From a virus, in IMG/VR virus record IMGVR_UViG_3300021962_000124, positions 1-58,311 of that record: a DNA stretch of 58,311 bases; one strand, given 5' to 3'. Each line of letters starts with the position of its first letter. The stretch's first letter is position 1. The position numbers were made by a program, and so were the translations under genes. Below the pieces are notes generated by a model. The model did not search any database and was not told the DNA's origin. It saw nothing but the letters and a program-made list of their open reading frames with translations. Positions 17,318 to 27,516 of the stretch are shown here, piece after piece.

Positions 17318-20300
17318 TTATGTTGGAATTCTAGGTCTAGTGGTGGCAATTGCCCTCAATTGACGAATCAATGGAGGTGTTGCCTGATTAGTACCTGCCA
17401 TTACAATTTTAATTGCAAAAGCATTGAAAGATGGCAGGTCATCCACAGAATACTCATAATCACGGAAACTGGAATCTGAAGTCTGTCTCACATATGCATC
17501 AGCAGATCCATCATTTAAAGATGGGTCAATAACCCTCTTAATATCTTGTCCATCTACTTGATAATTGGAAGATCCTGGGAATAATTCATAATTTTGTTGT
17601 GCTTTTGGTGCATCATCTCTGAAAATTTGATATAGAACACGAACGTCATTGGTATCATTACGACTTGCTGAAAGAAGAACTTTAATAGAGTTTGCTGGAA
17701 TTTTAAGTCTTATTGGTTTTGAAACATAGATGACTGAATGCTTATCATCATACAAACTTCTAACAGTGTCGTCATTTGCATAGTTTGAATCATCATTTAC
17801 TCCATATGGACTATTGATCAGATTGGATGTCAAAATTGCATTGACTTTAATAGTATCAATTACTGGTGAAACTCTAGAATCAGATGTTCTCATTAAGAAT
17901 TCCATAGTAAATGATCTACTTCCAGGAGACTCTGTAATAAATTTGCTTTCATTGATGTCCGAACAAATCAATTTTGGATTTTCAAAATAAGTAGTTTCTT
18001 GTAAGGGAATAGATCTAAATCCATCATCGATGAAAGATTTTTCATTTCCACTTACGCTAGTTCCTGTAAATGTTCTAATTCTGCAAGACATGTTTGTTTT
18101 TCCAGGAATAATATACGAAACATTGGGAGTAATAGATTCAAATTGAATATTGTTTGTTAGAACTGTTCCTGTCGATCCAGATTGTTTAGTTTCCTTGAAA
18201 TAAAGATCAGGTCTATCAGACCCAATTCCAACACCATCAAAGTCGGTGTCAGAAGTGTCGATTTTAATGAAATATGAATTTAGATTGATTGGATGAGTTG
18301 TATTATCAACTTCAGTAAAATTATGAACTTTATTAATTCTTCTTAATGAAATTCCATTAAATTCATACTTATAAACTGGAACTCCTGATTCATAAGAAAT
18401 TGCCTGAGAACCATCTATTCCTCTTGTTACTGAACCTAAAGATGTTGAAGTATATGATGTGTATCTAATTACTTCGTTACCTATAATTGCATATCCGGGA
18501 TTAAAAGCATCTACCGCATTACCTTCAAAAGTTTCAAATCCACTCGATGATACAATCGGTATAGTAGTTGCACCATCAGTGATAGTGCTCGTTGTTTTAG
18601 AGTTTGTTTCTGTCTGCAGTGGTCTGAAAGAACTAACTCTTAAATAATTTTCGGTAGAGTGCATTCCATGATTCATATGTAAAATTTTCATATGACGACC
18701 ATCATAATAAGAATCGGGTAAAACTGAGGTAATTGTAACTCCCGCTCCTACTATCGTGGTAGTTCCAGTTCCTGCAATATAACTAACTGTAGTAATTCCC
18801 GGTGAGAATGTACCTTGAACATTATCAAGAATAAAAGCATTACTAGAAGCAATACTAACTACAGTCAATCTTCCACCAAATCCAACGTTTTGACCCATTC
18901 CAGTTTCCGGAATAAGTAATGAATCTCCAACTTTGTATCCAAATCCACCATCTGTAATAGTAACGGTTGCAATTCCAACAGTAGTAACTCCTATAGTTGC
19001 CTTTGCATTCTTTCCACTTCCAGTTTCGGTTTCTAATGAAATATTTGTAAAAGTTCCTGCTGTGTATCCAAATCCTGTATTAGAAATAGTAACACCCAAT
19101 CCAACACCAGTTCTAATAGATCCTGCAATTCCTATTAACTTTCCAGTTGCAAATCCTTGAACTATTGTTACTCCAGAAACAACATTTGTTGAATCATATC
19201 CAGTAGATCCAAGACCAACAATAACACGTTTAGAAAGGGGAAGGACTTGATTAGAACCAGTTACAGTTAATTTTTTGTTACCGAGAGACAACTTGGGGTT
19301 AAAGAAGCGTACAAGACCCTCATTGACAAAATCAGCTCTATGAAGTCTGTATTTAAGATCTTCCTGTTGTGTTGGTGTCCAAGTTGAACCATTTTGTGAT
19401 TTAAAAAGACTTCCTAACGTTGGTTGTTCTGACAACATTATACCTTTCCCTTGCCCAGAAGTATCTCCGGGAAGCATTACTTTTTTGCCTTGTTCTGCAA
19501 TAAACGCTCTATATTGAGCACTACCGGAAAGAAGAACTACAGCAAACTGTGAAGTTTGTTGGCTTCCTATTGGTGCTTGACGAACTTCCAACTGTTGTGG
19601 TCCTGGTAAATAAACGGGAGATGGGAATCTAAATTTAGTTGGAACTGTCGCATCAGTTGATAAATTAATCTCATCAGGAGTCAGTGTTACTTCGGAGAAA
19701 GGAACTACAACATTACTTGGAACGCCAGCAATCATTGGTCTAATTTGAAGAGTCACCGGAATGTTACTATCATCCTTTGTTTCGAAGAATACATCAACTG
19801 AAGTTAAAAATACTCCAGTATTGTCACGAACATAGAAAGACTGTGCTAAAGGATCATGAGTTTCCCATACCCTAACTTGATTATTTCCACCTCCAGTTTG
19901 AGTTTGTGTGTTAGTTGTTGTGTTAGTTGTTGTATTAGTTATTGTAGTTGTATTAATATTGTAACTACTTAAAATCTTAATGTTTCTAGTAGTCAAAATA
20001 TTAGTTTCCGTTACATTTCTAATAGCAGAAGATGCAAACTCTGCTTCACCGGAACTTTCGTTGATTCTAGAATCTCCTACATTTGTTGGAGTTTGAATAG
20101 TCTCCGTATCAATTAAGGTAAAGGTATTCTCACCATTAATCCATTTTGGATTGCCAGATGTACTTGGATCTGGAACATAAAGGGATCCAATCAATCTTCC
20201 TGAATTGTCAGAGACTAAACGAATGTTTGAAATTCTAGCTTTTGCACCTGAAGTTTTTCCAACCAAAATCATGTTGGGAGATATCATTCCATAAAAATCT

Positions 20301-23300
20301 TCACTACGAAGTTCAAGTGACCTAGTATCAATATTTAAGAACGTGGAAGACGAACTATAGTTCGTCGGCATTGGTTGTTGAGTATATGGGTTTAGAGTAT
20401 ATTGAGAAAATTCTGCTCCTACTACCGGACTTCCATCAAAAGGTCCTCTTTTGTGATTAGGTTTGCAAAGTCTAAATCTTATGTATTGGGAAGTGAAATG
20501 TGGATCCGTTTCAACAATTTCTCCAATCTGGAATGTTCCAGAGCCAGAGATCATTTCAATTTCAAGTAATTTAGGAATAATATAATTTTTGACATCAATT
20601 CCCTCAAAGAAACTATAAAATCTTGTAACTGGTCTTAATCCTTTTGCATCAAATTCAATATTTCTACTTCTAAGATATTGAACAACTTCTGTATAATTTG
20701 AAATAGATTCAGATGTTGTATCGGAAGTTATAATTTCGGGAGGAATGACTACTGTTGTGGTATTTGATGTTGATGTAGTGCTTGTTGTAGTTGATGAAGT
20801 TGTTATAATATTTGGTGCCTGTCCTGGTGTGAAATCTAGTAATACTCTTCTATTATTATTTTGAGTTTGTATCTGCGTAATAAACTGATTAGCTACGTCT
20901 GCAGGTAAAAGTTGTCTAATTAGATCAAGATCTGATTGATCTATCATATTTTTTAAAACTTCAAGGTGAAGGGTATTGCCGCCATTTATAATAGCATCGC
21001 TGAGTCCTATGGACACTCCACCAAGTCTTCTAACTCCAGATAAAATATTTCTAGCATTATTAATCCAATCAGTTCCATTAATACCAGTTTGAGAATTTGG
21101 TGAGGGAGTATTAACTACCTGATTGACTGTAACATTATTGGTATTGGTAAAATTCTGATCTTCTCTATCAATATTAGTAGTGACTTGATTAAAACTTGTT
21201 GTTGTAAATGCTCTTTCTTCAACCCAACTATCAATTGGTGGGTTGAGAACAATAGCACCTTGCCAATATCTTACCAAAAATGGAGTTACACTTTCACTCT
21301 TAGTAGCGTAAGGTTGCTCAAAGTATTGAACTTCTTGGTAATTGAGAGTAATTAAATCTCCGGTTTTTTTGACACCCGGAGATCCTAGATCTGTTACGTA
21401 GCTTTGATCGGCATTTGGATTAAATGTTTGCCCAACACCACTAATTACTTCAGAACCCAATTGCAAATCGATTGAAGTTGTATAGTGAGTAGGTCTTAAT
21501 GTATTGGTGCTTGTGTCAATACATGATCTAAATATTGGATTTGCTAAGTCGTGGTATTCATGAGAACTAAAGTTATCTACAAAAAATCCACACTTAAATC
21601 TATCTAATCCAGTCTCTGCATCCTTAATGTTGAAGTTTTCAGTCTTACTCTCAAGCATTGAAAGTGTTGTGAATTTTTCAACCCTTTGAATTCTATCTTC
21701 AAGTAAAGAGATATCTGACATTCGATATCTCTTGTGCTTGGACATATCCACATTGACGTTCTTTACGTTATAAACGTAAGGAGGAATGAATATAGTCGCA
21801 ATGTCTAAAGAATTTGATTTAAGTGCAGGTGGAACTGGATTTGAAGATGGTTCTCCTTCATCTATATCAAAAGTTCCATCACTATTCAAATAAACTCTAT
21901 CAATTCTCCCAACATAATAAGAGTATGATAAAATTAAATTCTCACCTGGGCACAATGTATATTCTGAATATTGTCCATCAGATGCAAAATTTCTTGCAGA
22001 AAATTCAAATGGAGAATACGATGATGGAGTATATGTAGCAACTCTGGGTCTTATGTCAATATAATCAGTTAGTCTTGAGTTATAGAATAATGGCACATCG
22101 TGCTTAAAGTTAGATTCTGAATAACTATTAACTGTAATAAATTCTCCAGTATCGGATGAATCGATAGTATAATTTTGGAAAATAATTTTAATTTTTCTTT
22201 TTGGACTTTCAACATCACTCTTTCTTATTATTCTTGAATAATCATAAAAAGTATCTCTTTGTCCATCATCAAAAATAAAGTTCTGAGTAATATTTACATC
22301 ACCTAAAGTTTTATCTGCAACGATTGCTTCTTCTTTGGAATCAATACCAACTATTACTTCATTAATTGAAAACTGAATAGTGTTCAAATATACGTAGTCT
22401 AATTTATCTACTCCCGTTTTGCTGACAATAATAGCAGTTGCCCCAGAGTCCTTTCCTTCAATATATTCTCCTATTACAAAATTTTTATTGCCATTTGAAT
22501 TTCCTGAAATTTGTAAAGAAGGCAGATCTGGATCAGAAATTCCATCTGATTCGTAAATTGCAAGAACTCTAACCGCATCGGGTACATTTAAACTGATTTG
22601 CTTATCTTGTACTCTTGTTCCGTAAATAGCACTATAAGTTAAACCGTCATTTAAAGTTGTAGTACCAATTCCAGAATTTGTTAAATTTGAATTTGAGACG
22701 ACTAGTGATGAAACTTTGTTGAACTTTTTAACTTTTGAACTAGGTTTAATATTTCTAACAGTTGCGATTACAATTGCATTAGTCCCACTTTCCTTACTGA
22801 GACCATAAAATGTTAAAGTTTTTCCATCAAGACTGATATTAAACTTATCAGATCTCATAGGTTCAATAGAACCATCAGAATATGTTATTACAAACCTATC
22901 TTCATCGAAAGTATCGAAGTAAATATCAACATCATTGGCATCAATAGATACTGAGATAGTTGAACCAGAAAAATTTGCGACGTTAAAAGAACGTCTCTGA
23001 ATTACTTCATTATCTTCAAAATTTATAGATTCTACATTATCTACACCCAATCTTGTCAAAAGAGATGAATTAGCTGAATCTACTGTTGGTACAATTTTAA
23101 TAATATTGGTGACATTAAAAGAACCAGAAGGCAATACTCCATTACAAACACCAGTAACTGTAGTGACACCAGTTATTGTAAATGATGTGCCGCCAGATCC
23201 AATAGAAGTTACTTTATTATAAATTGGATCACCTGAAAATGTTGTGCTAGAATATGATACAATATCTCCGACTTTCACGATATTTGTAAAAACACTTCCC

Positions 23301-25063
23301 AATCCAGAAGATACAACTCCGTTATTAATTTGGAATGTTGTTCCTGGTTTTGCTATGTATGAACCACGAGAGAGAACTAAATCTGCGGTGAAAGTATTAA
23401 TACCGACATTATAATAAATTGATTTAACATCAGAAATATCATAATCAGTAACAGAATTAATTAATCTACCATCATCAATTCCATTAATAATTATTTGTTC
23501 GTTTTCTAAGAAGTTGCCAGTGGTTTCATATAACGTAAGTATATTTGACCCTGAAGAAACCGATTCTTTTAAATATCCAGTGGCTCTACTTTTCTTACCT
23601 TCAATAAAACATGGAGTAGAAAGTCCAGAACCACCAAAAGAGGTTGTAAGTCCAATTTTTGTATATGTTTGAACATCAAATAGTCTTAAATTTAATCTAC
23701 TTGTATCATCTACATAATCGCTTTCTGGAATAAAATCATAAACTCTCGCAAGACCAATTGTTGCTCCAGTTGCAACATTTGGAACTTGTCCTACACGAGA
23801 ATCCATCAAACTTATTGTAGTATTCGTGCCGATTCCGAGAGCAGGTGCTCCATAACCATTGTTTAAAACAAATAAAGTTCCTGCATTATAAGGAATGACT
23901 TGATTTGCCGTTGTTTCTGTTGTTCTTGTCTTTGGTGATTCTAATAGCTTTGGAGCGATGGTTTCCACATCATACCCATTTACATATGCCTTACCCGGTC
24001 CAATTTGATAAATCATCAAATCTTCTGCAGGATTTTGACCTTGAATAGTTTTTTGATTTTTGAAATAAATACCGTCGTTTAATACTCTATCATTTAAACT
24101 GTCTCTAACAAAAAGAGTAAATGGCTTGACAAAATAATTTCCAGATTCGTCAAAAGTTCTTCTTGCTAATTCATCTCTTATTAAATTATATTGAGGATTC
24201 TTATTAAAGAACTGAGGTACTCCGTTTTCAACTCTTAAAATTTCTACAAAATTATTAGTTTCTAAATCATCAATAGATTTTTTTGCTAACTCTAAAGTAA
24301 TTTTAAATCTGTCTGCTCCAGGTGCCGCATAATTGGAAAATCCTTGAGCATTATCAAATAAACTGTCATCTTCGTCGGAAGTTACAACTTCTTCGATAAC
24401 ATTGAATCCAACTTTGTAAGAAGGTGAAGTTGAATATTGATCTAAAATAATCGTTTGTGCAAATACTCTAGCAAATACACCTCTAACAAAATAAACACCT
24501 TCAGCAATAGATACTGCAGATCCTTCTGAAGTTGCGTTAGTTGCAATGGTGTTACAAACTCCTTGTCCAACTTGGATTGTAAAGTTTCCATATGTAAGAG
24601 GAGTTTCTAGAGTTAAAGTTTCTCCACTTTGAAAAACTCTATTATCAAAATTTTCTCCTCCACTTCCAAGATACTTTACATATAAAGTATAATTTCCTCT
24701 TTCCGACTCTGTGTTTTTGAGTAGATAAACAACTTGTGCTGTTACACCGCTTGTTGATCCTTTTAACTTTTTATTTAAAATTTGATCAAAATATAATGAA
24801 ACTGGAGCACCATTAAATAAGTCTTCAATTTCTACTGCATACAGTGGAGTTTCGTACTTTAACTGTCCAGGTATTACAACCGAACCTTCTTTAAAAACGT
24901 GCTTTCCGTACTGCTCAACTTGATTTTGAAGAATAGACTGTAAAGTTGTTAGTTCCCTTGCCTGGATAGGATATCCAGGCTTAAACAATACTTTATAATA
25001 ATCTTTATCTACATCAAAGTCGTCGAAGTAGGGGGATACATTTAAATTAGTTTCCTGTGGCAT
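17318..25063 (-). CDS. Large virion protein with DUF4815-type N-terminus (gp10 position)
   Basis: A 2581-residue protein. The N-terminus has SPYFDDFDVDKDYYKVLFKP and YPIQARELTTLQSILQNQVE, the signature I recall for DUF4815 virion proteins of cyanophages. The middle holds Thr/Asn-rich linkers (about 1440-1480 and 1700-1715). GY-rich repeats occur at about 1985-2060 (VTISNTGFGYTAG, VTITDGGFGYKVG). The C-terminus is compact (YSVDDLPSFNAFAIKIVMAG). It occupies the slot of T4 genes 9-12, so it may replace several peripheral baseplate or fibre proteins. It is seven bases from gp8 and surely co-transcribed. A direct match to T4 gp10 is not claimed. Confidence 0.85.
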   Translation of the reverse strand: MPQETNLNVSPYFDDFDVDKDYYKVLFKPGYPIQARELTTLQSILQNQVEQYGKHVFKEGSVVIPGQLKYETPLYAVEIEDLFNGAPVSLYFDQILNKKLKGSTSGVTAQVVYLLKNTESERGNYTLYVKYLGSGGENFDNRVFQSGETLTLETPLTYGNFTIQVGQGVCNTIATNATSEGSAVSIAEGVYFVRGVFARVFAQTIILDQYSTSPSYKVGFNVIEEVVTSDEDDSLFDNAQGFSNYAAPGADRFKITLELAKKSIDDLETNNFVEILRVENGVPQFFNKNPQYNLIRDELARRTFDESGNYFVKPFTLFVRDSLNDRVLNDGIYFKNQKTIQGQNPAEDLMIYQIGPGKAYVNGYDVETIAPKLLESPKTRTTETTANQVIPYNAGTLFVLNNGYGAPALGIGTNTTISLMDSRVGQVPNVATGATIGLARVYDFIPESDYVDDTSRLNLRLFDVQTYTKIGLTTSFGGSGLSTPCFIEGKKSRATGYLKESVSSGSNILTLYETTGNFLENEQIIINGIDDGRLINSVTDYDISDVKSIYYNVGINTFTADLVLSRGSYIAKPGTTFQINNGVVSSGLGSVFTNIVKVGDIVSYSSTTFSGDPIYNKVTSIGSGGTSFTITGVTTVTGVCNGVLPSGSFNVTNIIKIVPTVDSANSSLLTRLGVDNVESINFEDNEVIQRRSFNVANFSGSTISVSIDANDVDIYFDTFDEDRFVITYSDGSIEPMRSDKFNISLDGKTLTFYGLSKESGTNAIVIATVRNIKPSSKVKKFNKVSSLVVSNSNLTNSGIGTTTLNDGLTYSAIYGTRVQDKQISLNVPDAVRVLAIYESDGISDPDLPSLQISGNSNGNKNFVIGEYIEGKDSGATAIIVSKTGVDKLDYVYLNTIQFSINEVIVGIDSKEEAIVADKTLGDVNITQNFIFDDGQRDTFYDYSRIIRKSDVESPKRKIKIIFQNYTIDSSDTGEFITVNSYSESNFKHDVPLFYNSRLTDYIDIRPRVATYTPSSYSPFEFSARNFASDGQYSEYTLCPGENLILSYSYYVGRIDRVYLNSDGTFDIDEGEPSSNPVPPALKSNSLDIATIFIPPYVYNVKNVNVDMSKHKRYRMSDISLLEDRIQRVEKFTTLSMLESKTENFNIKDAETGLDRFKCGFFVDNFSSHEYHDLANPIFRSCIDTSTNTLRPTHYTTSIDLQLGSEVISGVGQTFNPNADQSYVTDLGSPGVKKTGDLITLNYQEVQYFEQPYATKSESVTPFLVRYWQGAIVLNPPIDSWVEERAFTTTSFNQVTTNIDREDQNFTNTNNVTVNQVVNTPSPNSQTGINGTDWINNARNILSGVRRLGGVSIGLSDAIINGGNTLHLEVLKNMIDQSDLDLIRQLLPADVANQFITQIQTQNNNRRVLLDFTPGQAPNIITTSSTTTSTTSTSNTTTVVIPPEIITSDTTSESISNYTEVVQYLRSRNIEFDAKGLRPVTRFYSFFEGIDVKNYIIPKLLEIEMISGSGTFQIGEIVETDPHFTSQYIRFRLCKPNHKRGPFDGSPVVGAEFSQYTLNPYTQQPMPTNYSSSSTFLNIDTRSLELRSEDFYGMISPNMILVGKTSGAKARISNIRLVSDNSGRLIGSLYVPDPSTSGNPKWINGENTFTLIDTETIQTPTNVGDSRINESSGEAEFASSAIRNVTETNILTTRNIKILSSYNINTTTITNTTTNTTTNTQTQTGGGNNQVRVWETHDPLAQSFYVRDNTGVFLTSVDVFFETKDDSNIPVTLQIRPMIAGVPSNVVVPFSEVTLTPDEINLSTDATVPTKFRFPSPVYLPGPQQLEVRQAPIGSQQTSQFAVVLLSGSAQYRAFIAEQGKKVMLPGDTSGQGKGIMLSEQPTLGSLFKSQNGSTWTPTQQEDLKYRLHRADFVNEGLVRFFNPKLSLGNKKLTVTGSNQVLPLSKRVIVGLGSTGYDSTNVVSGVTIVQGFATGKLIGIAGSIRTGVGLGVTISNTGFGYTAGTFTNISLETETGSGKNAKATIGVTTVGIATVTITDGGFGYKVGDSLLIPETGMGQNVGFGGRLTVVSIASSNAFILDNVQGTFSPGITTVSYIAGTGTTTIVGAGVTITSVLPDSYYDGRHMKILHMNHGMHSTENYLRVSSFRPLQTETNSKTTSTITDGATTIPIVSSSGFETFEGNAVDAFNPGYAIIGNEVIRYTSYTSTSLGSVTRGIDGSQAISYESGVPVYKYEFNGISLRRINKVHNFTEVDNTTHPINLNSYFIKIDTSDTDFDGVGIGSDRPDLYFKETKQSGSTGTVLTNNIQFESITPNVSYIIPGKTNMSCRIRTFTGTSVSGNEKSFIDDGFRSIPLQETTYFENPKLICSDINESKFITESPGSRSFTMEFLMRTSDSRVSPVIDTIKVNAILTSNLINSPYGVNDDSNYANDDTVRSLYDDKHSVIYVSKPIRLKIPANSIKVLLSASRNDTNDVRVLYQIFRDDAPKAQQNYELFPGSSNYQVDGQDIKRVIDPSLNDGSADAYVRQTSDSSFRDYEYSVDDLPSFNAFAIKIVMAGTNQATPPLIRQLRAIATTRPRIPT

Positions 25064-25069
25064 AATTCT

Positions 25070-26635
25070 TTAAAATTGCAAAACGACTTTGATATCTTCT
25101 TTTTGGTTTGGTGATCTTGTAATAGATGGTCTGTTGTCAATGTATATTATATTTCCAGAGTATTTTTTGACTTCTGGATTCGCAATTCCATTAATAAAAG
25201 ATTGACCCAAATTATATTTTCTATTATTTATTACTGTACTTATACCGGGATTATTTGTTGATCCAAAACTAGTATCAATTCCTAGAGTAACGCTTCCTCC
25301 AACAATGTCTAAAGACCCTCCGGACCCTGGAGAAGATGTAAATCTATTCAAATTAATACCATATTGTGTGGATGGATTTTGAGATCCATCAGTATTAAAT
25401 CCGGCAAAACTTTTATCTTGCCAATATTTCAGAACTCCTGTCTTTTTTTCATAAGAAATAACTCTACCAACAGCTGTGGTTCCCAAACTTACTGTTTGTG
25501 TGATTTGTGAATTTGGAATAAATGTAGCGTCACTATATCCAACCCCTGTTAGTTTTAGTGCATACACTGCACTTACTTTATCCAAATCCAAAACAGATGT
25601 TGAATTATAAGCTTGTGGATTTTCAACTATTCCAATTCTTGCAACTTTATTCTCAGTTATAAAGTCTGGATTTTCGGTATCATTTTCTATTCTTGAGAAT
25701 AAAAGTACATTGTAAGCACCAAGTTCTCTGTAAATATCTGCTCCATGTCCACCTTTTGGGGGAATAATTACATCAAATGTTGGTGTTACAGTTCCAGTAG
25801 GAACATTTCCTGCTTCTAAATCTACAGTTCCAAAAGTATATCCACTTCCTCCACTTGAAACTACAATACTTTCTACTTTAGAATCATTATCAATTGAAAT
25901 AGATGCCGTAGCACCTGTACCATCTCCTTTAATAGGAACATTAGTATATACTCTATTTGCTGGACCTAAATCCGATCCTCTGTTAGTTATAGTTATAATT
26001 TTGAGTTGAGAAGATGGTGCATTATCTCTAATTGATTTGAATTCAGTTGAGGTATCCCAATTTTTGGGAACTGGCATGAAATTTACAGTATCAAACTTTA
26101 TAAAATCAGTTGGCTTTATAGAATATAAGTATTTCCATATATACCCATCACCACTATCACCAGCAGCTCTAGGTTCTAAATCAACAAAAGTTGGTTCATC
26201 TAAAGAAGGTCTTCCACTAGGATTTTCTGGATCTGTTCCGTTTTGGAGGCAAATATAAACTCTAAGATCGCTATTAACAACATAATAATTTGATCTATAT
26301 AAGCTGGTTGCTCCAGAAGATTTTGCTGTATTAGTTCTGCTTATATCATGGCGATACATGTCATAAGTTATTCCGGAGGACCAAGTTATTTTTGTAATAA
26401 CTTGATTTATGTCATTTTCCTTAATTTTTTTCAATGCAATCATAGTATCCCAATAATAGTTTTCTTGCTCAAAACTATCTTTTGGGGATGGTGGTAATTG
26501 CTCCCAATTAGAGGAATAATCGGTTGCATTTGATAAACCGATAAAAGAATAATACGAATTTTCTGAAGAAGAAGCTACTGAAACAAAATTTTTCGCATTC
26601 AAGATTCGTAATTGATCGGTTATAATTGCTGCCAT
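25070..26635 (-). CDS. gp8: Baseplate wedge protein gp8
   Basis: The N-terminal 200 residues match the gp8 pattern: SYYSFIGLSNATDYSSNWEQ, SSGITYDMYRHD, and DSGDGYIWKYLYSIKPTDFI. gp8 dimers join neighbouring wedge proteins of the baseplate. The protein is 521 residues, against 334 in T4. Extra parts include a GY-rich segment at about 218-298 (VESIVVSSGGSGYTFG), like the repeats in gp14 and gp18. An exact TATAAATA late box lies 21 bases before the start. Confidence 0.92.
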   Translation of the reverse strand: MAAIITDQLRILNAKNFVSVASSSENSYYSFIGLSNATDYSSNWEQLPPSPKDSFEQENYYWDTMIALKKIKENDINQVITKITWSSGITYDMYRHDISRTNTAKSSGATSLYRSNYYVVNSDLRVYICLQNGTDPENPSGRPSLDEPTFVDLEPRAAGDSGDGYIWKYLYSIKPTDFIKFDTVNFMPVPKNWDTSTEFKSIRDNAPSSQLKIITITNRGSDLGPANRVYTNVPIKGDGTGATASISIDNDSKVESIVVSSGGSGYTFGTVDLEAGNVPTGTVTPTFDVIIPPKGGHGADIYRELGAYNVLLFSRIENDTENPDFITENKVARIGIVENPQAYNSTSVLDLDKVSAVYALKLTGVGYSDATFIPNSQITQTVSLGTTAVGRVISYEKKTGVLKYWQDKSFAGFNTDGSQNPSTQYGINLNRFTSSPGSGGSLDIVGGSVTLGIDTSFGSTNNPGISTVINNRKYNLGQSFINGIANPEVKKYSGNIIYIDNRPSITRSPNQKEDIKVVLQF

Positions 26636-26655
26636 TTTACAAGACGTTTATTACT

Positions 26656-26663
26656 TATTTATA
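26656..26663 (-). promoter_or_regulatory. Late promoter box (TATAAATA) for gp8
   Basis: An exact TATAAATA on the minus strand, 21 bases upstream of the gp8 start in a 45-bp gap. It likely starts the gp8, 2581-residue and neck transcript. Confidence 0.7.
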
Positions 26664-26680
26664 GGTACAGTTAATAGTTA

Positions 26681-27487
26681 TCAAACGGAAACGGTGCTTA
26701 AATTTCCTGAATCATTAACAATAAGACGATATTGAGTTCCATTAGGTGATGTAAGGATAACTCCATGTGCAGTACTAACACCAACAGAAATATCACCACC
26801 ACGAACTGTTAATTTATTTGTTGGATTTGTGGTTCCAATGCCAACATTAGAGAGTGTGTGAATACCTGCTGATGTTGATACCCAATAAGAAGGTTGGATC
26901 GCATTATTTACATATCCTTCAGTTGCATAACCAACTAAGTTTCCAGATGTTAGAATTCCACTTAAATTTTCTCCAGACCCAAAAAAATAAGCAGCAGTGA
27001 CATCACTAACAGCAGTGACATCACTAACTAATATACTTGCAGGAAGTCTTGAGTTATCTAAAGTTCCTAAAGTTATATTTGTTGCATTGATATCTGTTAA
27101 ACCAGATCCAATCCCAACAAATTTGGAAGAAGTTGTTACACCTGAAACCAATACATTGCCACTTACAGTCAATTTAGAAGTTGGATTTGTAGTTCCTATG
27201 CCAACAAATTCATCTTTTGCAAAAATAATACTTCCAGCAATACCAACAGAAAGAGAAGATGCAGTTACTATACCAACCACTATATTTGGAGTTCCAGACA
27301 AACCCTGAGATATAGTGGATATTCCCGATGTTGAAGCGTATCCAATACTATTTGTTATAGTGGTGCCATTTCCTATAGCATTATAAATTTCATTAAAATT
27401 ACTATTGATTTTTATGGCACCAACCAGTAAGGAGTCTCCATCTCCTGCATCTGGTGCTGATCCGGTGTATATTCCTAACTTTGCCAT
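26681..27487 (-). CDS. Fibre-like virion protein, 268 residues
   Basis: A Gly/Thr/Ser/Val-rich protein starting MAKLGIYTGSAPDAGDGDSL. It has two copies of the motif VGIGTTNPTxKLTV (about 95-108 and 216-229), a hallmark of short fibre and collar-type beta proteins of cyanophages. An 18-bp tandem duplication encodes SDVTAV twice at about 154-165. The C-terminus (SPNGTQYRLIVNDSGNLSTV) is a compact tip often seen at the end of such proteins. It lies between the giant protein and gp8, an insertion relative to T4. A late box lies 20 bases upstream. Confidence 0.75.
   Translation of the reverse strand: MAKLGIYTGSAPDAGDGDSLLVGAIKINSNFNEIYNAIGNGTTITNSIGYASTSGISTISQGLSGTPNIVVGIVTASSLSVGIAGSIIFAKDEFVGIGTTNPTSKLTVSGNVLVSGVTTSSKFVGIGSGLTDINATNITLGTLDNSRLPASILVSDVTAVSDVTAAYFFGSGENLSGILTSGNLVGYATEGYVNNAIQPSYWVSTSAGIHTLSNVGIGTTNPTNKLTVRGGDISVGVSTAHGVILTSPNGTQYRLIVNDSGNLSTVSV
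26993..27028 (-). repeat. Two tandem 18-bp units inside the fibre-like gene
   Basis: Two identical, adjoining 18-bp units (26993-27010 and 27011-27028) add six residues (SDVTAV-type) in frame. This is a replication-slippage type expansion in a surface-protein gene. Confidence 0.85.
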
Positions 27488-27506
27488 GAGTATTGATCTT
27501 TATTAG

Positions 27507-27514
27507 TATTTATT
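27507..27514 (-). promoter_or_regulatory. Late promoter box (AATAAATA) for the fibre-like gene
   Basis: A minus-strand AATAAATA 20 bases upstream of the fibre-like start, in the 29-bp gap after the giant gene. It would allow this small protein to be made in larger amounts than its huge neighbour. Confidence 0.6.
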
Positions 27515-27516
27515 GT

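Noticed and set aside
17318-25063. Naming the 2581-residue protein gp10 or gp9
   Set aside because: Only position supports it; visible motifs point to a DUF4815-type protein without clear T4 similarity.
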